In this document: one piece after another, positions 52,017 to 60,332 of the stretch | How the letters are laid out: the number at the start of each line of letters is the position of its first letter | How positions within the stretch are numbered: position 1 is the stretch's first letter | NCBI RefSeq assembly: GCF_015667585.1 | Contig: NZ_JADPEG010000020.1 | Coordinates: 1-64,000 of the forward strand | Source: Clostridium sp. D33t1_170424_F3 | GTDB taxonomy: Bacteria > Bacillota > Clostridia > Oscillospirales > Acutalibacteraceae | DNA: 64,000 nucleotides | Direction: 5' to 3' | The notes under the pieces: generated by a model | Database searches by the model: none | The model's input: the letters and a program-made list of their open reading frames with translations, nothing else | What the model was told of the DNA's origin: nothing | Made by a program: the position numbers and the translations under genes

Positions 52017-53393
52017 ATGACATACGATTATCTGACCTTGAACCCCAACTCCGGAACGCCGCTCTACCAGCAGCTGTATGCTTCCATCCGACAGTCAATT
52101 GAAAACGGACACTTTCCCAAAGGCGAAAAGCTGCCGTCCATTCGCAAGCTATCCGAGGACTTGCACCTAAGCCGCACCACAGTGGAGACGGCCTACCAAC
52201 AGCTTTGTGTGGAAGGCTATGTCAAAACCCGTCCACAGAGCGGCTTTTTCGTCGCTACCGGAACGGTTTCCCTTCCGCGTACCACCGCCGGATCCGTCTT
52301 TTCGGTTGCCGCTCCCAGCGCGGCGCCGCAGTACCGCTATCAATTCGGCACAGACTCTGTAGACAGCAGCTGTACGGACATCAAAATCTGGCGGCGGCAT
52401 ATCCGCGACGTACTGAACCGGCAGGAGATTATCGCCTCCTACGGAGACCCGCAGGGAGAGCCGGCTCTGCGCGCCGCGCTCTCCGTCTACAGCTTCGGCG
52501 TACGCGGCGTAACGGCTAAACCGGAACAGATCGTCGTAGGCGCGGGTACGCAGCCGCTCTTATATTTGCTGTGCGGCCTGTTAAAAGAAAAGCGAGTCGC
52601 GATCGATGAGCGCGGATTCCCACAGGCGGAGCGCGTCTTTGCGGACTGCGGGTTTCAAGTCCTGCGTCTGCCGGCGGACGGAGATGGTATCCGCACGGAC
52701 GCATTGGAGCAAAGCGGTGTGAAGGCGGTGCTGGTGCGCCCCTCCCACAGCGTCCAAAACGGCACCGCCATGCCGATGAGCCGCCGGTATGCATTGCTGG
52801 AATGGGCCAAAGCAAACAGCGCCGTCATCCTTGAAGACGATTATAACGGCGAGCTTCGCTATAATGCCCGCCCAATCCCCGCCATGCAGGGCATTGGGGA
52901 CGGCGGAAATGTCATCTATCTCGGTTCCTTTTCCAAACTGCTGCTGCCCTCCGTCCGCATCGGCTACATGGCTCTCCCGCCCGCCTTTCTTGCAAATTAT
53001 CAAAAATGTTCCAAAGACTATAACCAGACAGCTTCCAAAATTGAACAGCTGGCTTTGAGCGGCTACGTGAAAAGCGGCCAGCTGGAGCGGCATCTCCGCC
53101 GCCTGCGCAAACTCTATGCAGCCAAAAGTGAAACCCTGATCCGCGCCGTCAAACAGGCGTTTGGAAAAAAATGCAGGGTCTTTTTGCGGGAAACCGCCCT
53201 CTGCCTGGTCGTTTCTCTTCCTTGCCGGGCCTCCTCTGAAGCACTCTACCAAGCCGCGCAGCAAAGCGGTGTGCGCGTGCTGCCCGCCAAGGAGCCGGGC
53301 AGCGTCACGCTCGGCTTTGCGGGCATTCCTCTGGAGGAAATCCAACCGGCTGTGGAGCTCCTGAAAACCGCCTGGGCGCCTTTATTTTCATAA
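52017..53393 (+). CDS. MocR/PdxR-type regulator (GntR helix-turn-helix fused to aminotransferase domain)
   Basis: A 458-residue protein with ATG at 52017 following AAAGGAGG. The GntR winged helix spans about 1-75 (LYQQLYASIRQSIENGHFPK, then LPSIRKLSEDLHLSRTTVET). The aminotransferase class I-like domain (about 100-455) keeps the PLP-site features EDDYNGELRY and YLGSFSKLLLPSVRIGYM, where the Lys in SFSKLL is the PLP anchor. Such proteins sense PLP or amino acids. Divergent orientation to an ECF S component supports a PdxR-like role in vitamin B6 uptake. Confidence 0.9.
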   Translation: MTYDYLTLNPNSGTPLYQQLYASIRQSIENGHFPKGEKLPSIRKLSEDLHLSRTTVETAYQQLCVEGYVKTRPQSGFFVATGTVSLPRTTAGSVFSVAAPSAAPQYRYQFGTDSVDSSCTDIKIWRRHIRDVLNRQEIIASYGDPQGEPALRAALSVYSFGVRGVTAKPEQIVVGAGTQPLLYLLCGLLKEKRVAIDERGFPQAERVFADCGFQVLRLPADGDGIRTDALEQSGVKAVLVRPSHSVQNGTAMPMSRRYALLEWAKANSAVILEDDYNGELRYNARPIPAMQGIGDGGNVIYLGSFSKLLLPSVRIGYMALPPAFLANYQKCSKDYNQTASKIEQLALSGYVKSGQLERHLRRLRKLYAAKSETLIRAVKQAFGKKCRVFLRETALCLVVSLPCRASSEALYQAAQQSGVRVLPAKEPGSVTLGFAGIPLEEIQPAVELLKTAWAPLFS

Positions 53394-53401
53394 ATCCTCC
53401 A

Positions 53402-53430
53402 TTGTACTTTGCCTCAAATTGTCGTATCAT
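53402..53430 (+). promoter_or_regulatory. Promoter of pepT
   Basis: TTGTAC (53402-53407) and TATCAT (53425-53430) are 17 bases apart, 40 bases before the ATG. Confidence 0.65.
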
Positions 53431-53470
53431 GGAGAAAAGAATCTCTTTATTATGAAAGGATGTTGACATC

Positions 53471-54688
53471 ATGAGAGCTTACGAACGGCTGTTAAAATAC
53501 GTTGCCTATCATACCACCTCCGACGAAAACGCACCGGAGGACAAATGCCCCACCACGGACCGGCAAAGACTGCTGGGCCAGGCGCTGGCGGAAGAGCTGC
53601 GCGCCCTGGGGCTGACCAACGCGCATATGGACGATTACGGCTATGTCTACGGCACACTTCCGGCCAACTGTGAAACGGACCGACCCGTTCTGGGCCTGAT
53701 CGCGCATATGGACACCGCTCCCGCCGCAAGCGGGGAAAATGTCCGGCCCCGCATTGTGGAGCAATACGACGGCGGCGAGATCATCTTGAATGCGGAAAAG
53801 AACGTCGTCATGCGGCCAAAGGAATTCCCCAGCCTGCTCGACTACAAGGGTCAGGACCTGATTGTCACAGACGGCACAACGCTGCTGGGCGGCGATGACA
53901 AAGCGGGCATCGCAGAAATATTCACCGCTCTGGAACGTCTGATCCAGGAAAATATTCCGCACGGAACCATCAAGGTTGGTATTACACCGGACGAGGAAAC
54001 CGGGCGTGGAGCAGACCACTTTGACGTCAGGGGATTCGGCGCGGACTATGCCTATACGGTAGACGGCGGCAAACTGGGAGAGATCGAGTATGAAAATTTC
54101 AACGCGGCGGATGCAAAGGTCACCGTCAACGGCGTCAGCGTGCATCCCGGCGATTCCAAACTGAAGATGAAAAACGCCATCCTGATGGCGATGGAATTCC
54201 ACTCCATGCTCCCGGTCTTTGAAAACCCAGCGTTTACAGAGGGATACGAAGGCTTCAGCCATTTGGAAGGCATTCAGGGGCATGAAGAGCAGACCTGTCT
54301 GCATTACATCATCCGCGATCATGACCGCGAAAAATTCGAGCTGAAAAAAGCCCGCTTCCAGAAGATCGCCGATTACCTGAACGAAAAATACGACGCCGGT
54401 ACCATCGTCCTGAAAATGGTGGACTCGTATTACAACATGAAGGAACAAATCGAGCCGCATATCTTCCTGATTCGGGACGCGGAACGGGCGATGCGCGAGG
54501 CAGGGGTGGAACCGCTGGTCATCCCTATCCGCGGCGGCACAGACGGCGCACGCCTGTCCTATATGGGCCTGCCCTGCCCCAACCTCTCCACGGGCGGGCA
54601 CAATTTCCACGGGCGGTTTGAGTATATTCCTGTACAGAGCATGGACCGTATGGTGGACGTGCTTCTCAATCTTGTGCGGGTAAAATAA
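53471..54688 (+). CDS. pepT: Peptidase T, zinc tripeptidase
   Basis: A 405-residue M20-family aminotripeptidase. Zinc ligands and catalytic residues are in LGLIAHMDTAPAASG (His and Asp, about 74-85), TTLLGGDDKAGIAEI (Asp ~138), TPDEETGRGADHFD (Glu pair ~172), TVDGGKLGEIEYENFN and ATGGxN-like LSTGGHNFHGRFEYIP (His ~377). It removes the N-terminal residue of tripeptides in the cytoplasm. AAAGGATG precedes the ATG. Confidence 0.96.
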   Translation: MRAYERLLKYVAYHTTSDENAPEDKCPTTDRQRLLGQALAEELRALGLTNAHMDDYGYVYGTLPANCETDRPVLGLIAHMDTAPAASGENVRPRIVEQYDGGEIILNAEKNVVMRPKEFPSLLDYKGQDLIVTDGTTLLGGDDKAGIAEIFTALERLIQENIPHGTIKVGITPDEETGRGADHFDVRGFGADYAYTVDGGKLGEIEYENFNAADAKVTVNGVSVHPGDSKLKMKNAILMAMEFHSMLPVFENPAFTEGYEGFSHLEGIQGHEEQTCLHYIIRDHDREKFELKKARFQKIADYLNEKYDAGTIVLKMVDSYYNMKEQIEPHIFLIRDAERAMREAGVEPLVIPIRGGTDGARLSYMGLPCPNLSTGGHNFHGRFEYIPVQSMDRMVDVLLNLVRVK

Positions 54689-54698
54689 GCGCTTTTGC

Positions 54699-54730
54699 AG
54701 CCGTATCCTGCGGGATGCGGCTCTCTTTTT
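54699..54730 (+). terminator. Terminator after pepT
   Basis: AGCCGTATCC pairs (with one G-T pair) with GGGATGCGGCT and is followed by CTCTTTTT. Confidence 0.75.
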
Positions 54731-54834
54731 GCGCCATTCTGCAATTCCAATAGAAAGCTTGTGCAATCCCTTCAGGTCTTACGTTTTTATTAAATACACG
54801 TTTTCCAAGGAATATATTATAATCTGCCAATTAC

Positions 54835-54881
54835 AAAAAACAGGCTTATTCCTCCCGCCTTCCGCGAGAAGAATAAGCCTG
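54835..54881 (-). terminator. Terminator of the aldehyde dehydrogenase gene
   Basis: CAGGCTTATTC (54841-54851) pairs with GAATAAGCCTG (54871-54881); on the minus strand a run of six T follows. Confidence 0.85.
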
Positions 54882-54911
54882 AATTCTTGTGTAAGAAAAT
54901 ATTTTGATTTT

Positions 54912-56279
54912 TTATCGAAGCAACAGGCGCACAAGTTTCTTTTTGTACGGCTCAGCCGGGAAGTACCGCACCGGAACCTCCAGACGGCTCGGACGCTTTA
55001 AAACGCTTTTATAGTGGCTGAATGCGTCAAAACTGTATTTGCCGTGATAAGCGCCCATACCGCTGTTCCCCACACCGCCAAAGCTCAGGTACGGCGAGGC
55101 CAGATGCACTACCGTATCGTTGACGCAGCCCCCGCCAAAGGAAACCTCCCGCATGACGCGGCACTCGGCGGATCGATCCGTTGTGAACAGGTACAACGCC
55201 AGCGGCTTTTCCCGCCCCTGTACAAACCGGATCGCTTCCTCCAGGTTGGTATAGGTCAGGACAGGCAGGATCGGCCCAAAGATTTCCTCCTGCATTACAG
55301 GCGATTCCGGAGAAACCGATCCCAACAGCGTGGGCGCAATGCGGTCCACCCCGTTGTCTTCGCCGCCGGCCAGGATCGTTTGCTTCTCCAAAAGCCCTTT
55401 CAAACGTTGAAAATGCTTCTCATTGATGATTTTAGGGTAATCCGGATTTTCCAGCGGTACAGGTCCGTAAAACAGACGGATAAACTGTTTCATGTAGGCC
55501 ACCAGCTGATTTTTCACATCGCGGTGTACCAGCAGGTAGTCCGGCGCAACGCAGGTCTGCCCCGCATTGAGAAACTTTCCAAACACAATGCGCTTTGCCG
55601 CCATTTTAATGTTGGCGGTTTGATCCACAAGACAAGGGCTTTTTCCTCCCAGCTCCAGCGTGACCGGCGTCAAATACTTCGCCGCGCGTTCCATCACCAG
55701 GCGGCCGACCGTCACGCCGCCGGTAAAAAAGATTTTATCAAACCGTTGATCCAACAGCGCTTCGTTTTCTTCCCGTCCGCCCTGCACAACCGCCACATAG
55801 CTTTGTGGAAAGCAGGCCCGGAGCAATATCTCCAGCACCTTCGCCGTATGAGGCGCATAGGCGGAAGGTTTGAGCACTACGGTATTTCCCGCAGCGATCG
55901 CACCGATCAATGGCTCCATGCTGAGCAGGAACGGATAGTTCCATGGCGCCATCACCAGCGCCACACCGTATGGCTCCGGAAAGCGAACGCTTTTTGCCGG
56001 CATCTGCGCCAGCGGCGTGGGAACCGGCTGCATTTTGGCCCATTTTTCCAAATGCGCCATCGCATAACGAAGTTCGCTGAGAACAAGCCCCACCTCCGTC
56101 ATATAGCTTTCAAAATCGGATTTATTCAGGTCCGCACGCAGTGCGCGGCAAATCTGCCGTTCCCGTGCTGCGATTTCATTGTACAGTTTATTGAGCGCTA
56201 CCAGGCGAAACGCAACCTGCCTGGTTCTTCCTTCTTCAAAAAAAGCGCGCTGGCAGCTGACCAGCCCCCGTACCTCCAT
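54912..56279 (-). CDS. Aldehyde dehydrogenase, class 3-like
   Basis: A 455-residue NAD(P)-dependent aldehyde dehydrogenase. I prefer the ATG at 56279 (MEVRGLVSCQ), seven bases after GGAGG, over the ATG at 56285, which sits one base after it. Family motifs: VALVMAPWNYPFLLSMEPLIGAIA, catalytic Glu in LELGGKSPCLVD (about 205), catalytic Cys in NAGQTCVAPDYLLVH (about 239), EEIFGPILPV and the C-terminal SFGGVGNSGMGAYHGKYSFD. The short length and C-terminus are like those of YwdH/class 3 enzymes acting on medium or long-chain aldehydes. It may form a hemithioacetal-type intermediate; the in vivo substrate is unknown. Confidence 0.93.
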   Translation of the reverse strand: MEVRGLVSCQRAFFEEGRTRQVAFRLVALNKLYNEIAARERQICRALRADLNKSDFESYMTEVGLVLSELRYAMAHLEKWAKMQPVPTPLAQMPAKSVRFPEPYGVALVMAPWNYPFLLSMEPLIGAIAAGNTVVLKPSAYAPHTAKVLEILLRACFPQSYVAVVQGGREENEALLDQRFDKIFFTGGVTVGRLVMERAAKYLTPVTLELGGKSPCLVDQTANIKMAAKRIVFGKFLNAGQTCVAPDYLLVHRDVKNQLVAYMKQFIRLFYGPVPLENPDYPKIINEKHFQRLKGLLEKQTILAGGEDNGVDRIAPTLLGSVSPESPVMQEEIFGPILPVLTYTNLEEAIRFVQGREKPLALYLFTTDRSAECRVMREVSFGGGCVNDTVVHLASPYLSFGGVGNSGMGAYHGKYSFDAFSHYKSVLKRPSRLEVPVRYFPAEPYKKKLVRLLLR

Positions 56280-56390
56280 TTTCATACCTCCCTGCCCGTC
56301 CGTTTTCTCATATTATAAAAGCTGAATTTTGCGGGCGCAAGCAAATTTTGTAGGATGCAAAAATATTCTGTATCATTTTATGAAAACCGC

Positions 56391-56444
56391 TTGACATTCA
56401 TGTTCTATTACAGTAGAATGCATATAGATTCTATTACAATAGAA
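56391..56444 (+). promoter_or_regulatory. BlaI-type promoter with twin operators
   Basis: TTGACA (56391-56396), 17 bases, TAGAAT (56414-56419). Two near-identical palindromes, TTCTATTACAGTAGAA (56403-56418) and TTCTATTACAATAGAA (56429-56444), centred 26 bp apart, overlap the -10 and the start region. They carry the TACA core of BlaI/MecI operators, so the operon is very probably repressed by its own BlaI. Confidence 0.88.
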
Positions 56445-56463
56445 CAGAAAGGACGGAGCAACT

Positions 56464-56823
56464 ATGGAAGTAAAATTATTCGACTCAGAGCGCCGCATTA
56501 TGGAGTGCCTGTGGGACGCCGGCGATCTCCCCGCAAAAGAGCTGGCCGCCCGTTTGGGCGCACAGGTCGGGTGGAGCAAAACGACTACATATACCGTCAT
56601 CAAAAAGTGTATCGATAAAAACGCCGTGCAGCGAACCGACCCTGGCTTTCTCTGCCATGCGCTGGTCAGCCGGGAGGACGTCCGCGAACAGGAAACCAAC
56701 GAGCTGATCCAGCGCAACTACGGCGGTTCCGCCGATCTGCTGGTGGCTTCGCTGCTGGGGCGCAAAAAGCTTTCCTCCAATGAAATTTCCAACTTAAAAA
56801 AATTGATTGAGGAATTGGAGTGA
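56464..56823 (+). CDS. BlaI/MecI-family repressor
   Basis: A 119-residue winged-helix repressor: VKLFDSERRIMECLWDAGDL, then ELAARLGAQVGWSKTTTYTVI and KKCIDKNAVQRTDPGFLCHALVS, with a C-terminal dimerisation helix pair (ETNELIQRNYGGSADLLVAS, SNLKKLIEELE). In known systems the partner M56 protease triggers cleavage of the repressor between about residues 100 and 110. It is followed after six bases by that protease. The twin palindromes upstream are its likely operators. Confidence 0.94.
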   Translation: MEVKLFDSERRIMECLWDAGDLPAKELAARLGAQVGWSKTTTYTVIKKCIDKNAVQRTDPGFLCHALVSREDVREQETNELIQRNYGGSADLLVASLLGRKKLSSNEISNLKKLIEELE

Positions 56824-56829
56824 TGGAAC

Positions 56830-58455
56830 ATGCTGTCTCTTCTGGAAATGAGCGTTTACGGCGGCATTTTTATCGTGGCAATCGTCATTCTGCGGGCGCT
56901 GGCAATTCATCATCTGCCCAAGGCCGCCTTTCTGGTATTGTGGGCTGCCGCGCTCTGCCGTCTGCTGCTTCCATTTGATTTTCCCTCTCCCGCCAGTATC
57001 TATCGCACAGTAGAACCCATCGGCGACATCGTGCGCCGTCCCGGCGTCCTGCAGGGCAATACTGCCCTTGCTGCGGAAGCCCCTGCCGGCATTCTTCCCC
57101 TGTCAATTCTCTGGTTCGCCCTGTCCGTATTGTTCGCGGGTTTCTTTATCTTCTCCCACCTGCGTTCCCGCCGCGAGTACAGGGCGTCCCTGCCGCTGGA
57201 ACATCCCTATGTCAAAAGCTGGCTGGAGGCGCATCGCCTGCGCCGTCCGGTACAGGTCCGTTACTCCGATCAGATTGAAACGCCCCTCACGTATGGGATC
57301 CTCTGGCCCGTTATCCTTCTGCCAAAATCGCTGGACTGGTCCGACGAAGTACAACTCTCGTATATATTGGCACACGAAATGGCCCATATCCGCCGGTTTG
57401 ACGCGCTGAGCAAGTGGCTGCTGGCCGCCGCTTTATGCATTCACTGGTTTAACCCGCTGGTTTGGGTGATGTATGTGCTGGCCAACCGGGACCTGGAGCT
57501 TTCCTGCGACGCATCTGTCGTCCGTCAGCACGGCATGCAGTCCCGCGCGCCGTACGCGCTCACTTTAGTCGATCTGGAGGAACACCGTTCGCATTTTGCT
57601 CCCCTTTCCAGCAGCTTCAGTAAAAATGCGATGAAGGAACGGATCACCGCCATCATGAAGTCCCGGAAAACGTCCGTCATCAGCATCTCGGCGGCTTCTG
57701 TCCTGATTGTCGTGGTGGTCGGCGTCTTCGCCACCTCCGCGCCTTCCCTGAAGCATAAACCGCCTGTTGTTCCCTACATCCCCGCCGCGAATACGGCAAA
57801 CACTCTGGAACAGGCGCAGAACCGGGTCGACGCCGCAGACTGGGAACAAAATTCCACCTATACACAGGAGCAATACGACCTGCTGCTTCACAACTTAAAA
57901 TTTGACGGTTACGAAAACATGTCCATTTCCGAGTTTAATCGCAAAATCAACGCCGCGTTTATACAGGATGAGGATTGGAGTAAACAAGGCATCAACTATG
58001 CCTATGAAATAGTTTTAAGAGATCTGCCCGATACAGACCCAAACGCATCGTTTTTACGCAACACAGTCCAGGCCTCCTATCGGGAGTACAACACCCGTTT
58101 GAACGAGGTCCGTTCCGGAATGCCGGAAGACCCCAGCTTTTCCGGTGCCGCCAGATACGTCCGCAACGAGGATGTTTTTGGAGATACAATTCCCGTTCAC
58201 TATGTGAACGCGGAATATGAATTTACCTATCGTATCCTGGACCAGGACAAGCTGACGGTCGCGGCGCGCGATCAGTTTTTGCAGGATGTGATGCAGGGCG
58301 CACAGCAGGTGATCACCGACCGGGCGCAGGAATTTTTTACCACCGCCAATGCGGAAGAACTCTTCCGCACAGCGCTGCGGGAAATCGGAAAGACCGCTTC
58401 CACGGATCATATTTCATTTACCGGATGCAAAATTTATTATCTGGAAACCGACTAA
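56830..58455 (+). CDS. BlaR1-like M56 membrane metalloprotease with a novel sensor domain
   Basis: A 541-residue membrane protein. Helices lie at about 5-24, 32-50 and 88-110, then the M56 protease with zinc motif LAHEMAHIRR (about 180) and ELSCDASVV (about 222), and a fourth helix (about 278-300). The outside part (about 345-541) is not a penicillin-binding domain. It starts YTQEQYDLLLHNLKFDGYEN and continues FNRKINAAF, PDTDPNASF, FSGAARYVRNEDVFGD, FTYRILDQDKLTVAARDQFL and ITFTGC-like ISFTGCKIYYLE. The same domain occurs twice in the next gene. The trigger is therefore unlikely to be a beta-lactam. Confidence 0.88.
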   Translation: MLSLLEMSVYGGIFIVAIVILRALAIHHLPKAAFLVLWAAALCRLLLPFDFPSPASIYRTVEPIGDIVRRPGVLQGNTALAAEAPAGILPLSILWFALSVLFAGFFIFSHLRSRREYRASLPLEHPYVKSWLEAHRLRRPVQVRYSDQIETPLTYGILWPVILLPKSLDWSDEVQLSYILAHEMAHIRRFDALSKWLLAAALCIHWFNPLVWVMYVLANRDLELSCDASVVRQHGMQSRAPYALTLVDLEEHRSHFAPLSSSFSKNAMKERITAIMKSRKTSVISISAASVLIVVVVGVFATSAPSLKHKPPVVPYIPAANTANTLEQAQNRVDAADWEQNSTYTQEQYDLLLHNLKFDGYENMSISEFNRKINAAFIQDEDWSKQGINYAYEIVLRDLPDTDPNASFLRNTVQASYREYNTRLNEVRSGMPEDPSFSGAARYVRNEDVFGDTIPVHYVNAEYEFTYRILDQDKLTVAARDQFLQDVMQGAQQVITDRAQEFFTTANAEELFRTALREIGKTASTDHISFTGCKIYYLETD

Positions 58456-58469
58456 AAGGGGATTTTATT

Positions 58470-59864
58470 ATGATGCATAAAACCTGGTCAACGGCCTCTG
58501 TTTCCATCTTAGCGCTTGGCATCGCCATCGTCTGCTCCGCCTGTACCACCCATGCACCGGAACCTGTTCCCACCCACGTGGACAGGCCCGGCATGTACAG
58601 CCGGTTTCACTTTTCCAACAGGGACTCCCAATATACCAAGGCCGACTACGACCTGGCGCTGTCCTTCCGGTCGGAGAACTACAAAGAACTGACAGTGGAC
58701 GCGTTTAACCGAAGCGTCCTGGACTGGGAAACCGAGGACGCGTTTCACAAAACAGAGGACTCTTTACAGCGCCTCTTCTGGACGCTGCCGGAGGAAGACC
58801 CCAATGCCGATTTTATTTTCACTACGCTTTCCTATACCAGGGAAGAATGCCGTACAAAGCACTATAACCTCTGCAAGCGTGAGCGCAATCCCACTTACAG
58901 CGGCTCCGCCAAGCGTGAAACGTTTGGCGATATTTTCGGCGATTCGGTTGTATTGACAAGCGGATACGTGGATTTCTGGTTTGATTACACCATTCCCGAC
59001 ACTACGGCGCTGACCGTCGCCCAGAGGGACGACGCCCTGCAAAGTGTCGACACGGAGATGCAGAAATTTCTGGACAGCCAGACAGAAAAAGCGTTAAAGG
59101 ATGAAAAATCCATGGAAAAAGCTCTGCTCTCTGAACTGAAGCAGATTCTGGGAAAGCTGGACGACGGACTGACATATGCCGGCGAGTGCGACGTAAGCTA
59201 TGATTGGGATTCAAACATGGAGAAAGAAGACAGGAATAAAAACACGATTTCTGAATCATCCACCGATACCTACACCAAAGAGCAATACGATCTCGCGCTC
59301 CGTTCTCTGCAATTTCCTGATTATGAAAATATGTCAATTGCAGAATTTGACCGGAAAATCAACGCCGCTTTTATGAATGACGAAGAAGAAGACAACGCAA
59401 AAAGTTTGAATTTTGCCTATGAAATGGTCACCTACCATTTGCCGGACACCGATCCGAACCGGATGTTTTTCCATCTGACAGTTCCTTCCTCACTGGAGGA
59501 ATACTATGCAAAAACCCGGGAGGTTTTCTCCGGCAAACCGGCAGACCCGGAATTTTCCGGGCACAGCAGCAGCTACAAGGAAGAGGATGTCTTTGGAGAC
59601 CGGGTCCAGACCGACTGCGCAGAGGCCGATTATTCCTTCACTTACCGGATTTTGGAGCCAGACCAGCTCACCGTGCGAGAGCGGGATCAGTTCCTGACCG
59701 CTGTTGAAAAGGGCGCACAGGAATTCTTGAAAAACAAGCTGGATAGCGGCAGCATAACGGAAGCAGATTTTAAGGCCGGGCTGGAAGCGGCGGGCAAAGC
59801 CGCAAGCAACGCGCGGATCACATTCACCGGCTGCGAAATTTACGGTTTTGATTCTTATCGCTGA
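58470..59864 (+). CDS. Lipoprotein with two copies of the M56 sensor domain
   Basis: A 464-residue lipoprotein; the ATG at 58470 follows AAAAGGGG, and the signal peptide ends ALGIAIVCSAC (lipobox). Two repeats of about 190 residues follow. Repeat 1 (about 50-245) reads YTKADYDLALSFRSENYKEL, FNRSVLDW, PEEDPNADF, FGDIFGD, LTVAQRDDALQSV. Repeat 2 (about 265-464) reads YTKEQYDLALRSLQFPDYEN, FDRKINAAF, PDTDPNRMF, FSGHSSSYKEEDVFGD, FTYRILEPDQLTVRERDQFL and ITFTGCEIYGFD. Repeat 2 is close to the sensor domain of the M56 protein upstream. It may bind or present the same ligand, or titrate it. No known family recognised. Confidence 0.82.
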   Translation: MMHKTWSTASVSILALGIAIVCSACTTHAPEPVPTHVDRPGMYSRFHFSNRDSQYTKADYDLALSFRSENYKELTVDAFNRSVLDWETEDAFHKTEDSLQRLFWTLPEEDPNADFIFTTLSYTREECRTKHYNLCKRERNPTYSGSAKRETFGDIFGDSVVLTSGYVDFWFDYTIPDTTALTVAQRDDALQSVDTEMQKFLDSQTEKALKDEKSMEKALLSELKQILGKLDDGLTYAGECDVSYDWDSNMEKEDRNKNTISESSTDTYTKEQYDLALRSLQFPDYENMSIAEFDRKINAAFMNDEEEDNAKSLNFAYEMVTYHLPDTDPNRMFFHLTVPSSLEEYYAKTREVFSGKPADPEFSGHSSSYKEEDVFGDRVQTDCAEADYSFTYRILEPDQLTVRERDQFLTAVEKGAQEFLKNKLDSGSITEADFKAGLEAAGKAASNARITFTGCEIYGFDSYR

Positions 59865-60169
59865 TAAAAAACAGCTATATTTTCCCGGTCCCTGAGGTTT
59901 TCCGGTTCACCTGGAAACTGGTGATTTTCTTAATGCAACAAAAATGCCAAGAGGGAGCAAACCCTTTCCAGCTGGAAAAGCCCATGCACGCAGCATCCTG
60001 ATACAAATTGCCGTACCTGTAACGAACAAAATGGCGCCCAAATGAACACAAGGACATGTGCGCAGTAATATCAAATTTTGACACAAATGGGTTGTTTGAT
60101 ATTTGTGCAGACAGCTCACGTGAAAGAAAACTTATTACTCTATCTTTGCTTCAGACAGGGAAGGTATAC
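59865..60169. other. Intergenic stretch downstream of the lipoprotein gene
   Basis: No gene is supported here. Weak minus-strand frames without ribosome sites were rejected. A hairpin-like dyad ATATCAAA/TTTGATAT spans about 60067-60104, and the repeat element copy at 59913-59945 is listed separately. Confidence 0.55.
59913..59945. repeat. Intergenic motif GATTTTCTTAATG..., copy 1
   Basis: GGAAACTGGTGATTTTCTTA followed by ATGCAACAAAAAT. Similar sequences occur at 62368-62402 and 62735-62769, always downstream of a gene end. Confidence 0.6.
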
Positions 60170-60199
60170 TTGACTTTTTCAAGAAAAATATGTTATCAT
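60170..60199 (+). promoter_or_regulatory. Promoter of the MATE-fusion transcript
   Basis: TTGACT (60170-60175), 18 bases, TATCAT (60194-60199). Transcription would start near 60206, just before the strong hairpin. Confidence 0.6.
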
Positions 60200-60217
60200 A
60201 ATTATGTTGGACAGCGT

Positions 60218-60258
60218 AGTGCGTAGAATTCCGAACGGATTCTACGCACTATTTTTTT
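60218..60258 (+). terminator. Leader terminator (attenuator-like) before the MATE fusion
   Basis: AGTGCGTAGAATTCCG pairs with CGGATTCTACGCACT, with one bulged T and a two-base loop, and is followed by ATTTTTTT. It lies between the apparent promoter and the MATE ATG at 60333, so it would end the message early unless relieved. Confidence 0.75.
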
Positions 60259-60332
60259 GCCCATCGTAGTTTTTAGGCAGCTTTTCTCTGATAAAGACTC
60301 CAAATCATGTATTCATAATTAGGAGGAAAATC

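Noticed and set aside
56830-58455. A true beta-lactam sensor BlaR1
   Set aside because: The C-terminal part lacks the SxxK, SxN and KTG motifs of penicillin-binding domains.
59875-60119. Small minus-strand frames downstream of the lipoprotein gene
   Set aside because: No start context, no homology visible, and they span an intergenic repeat and a hairpin.
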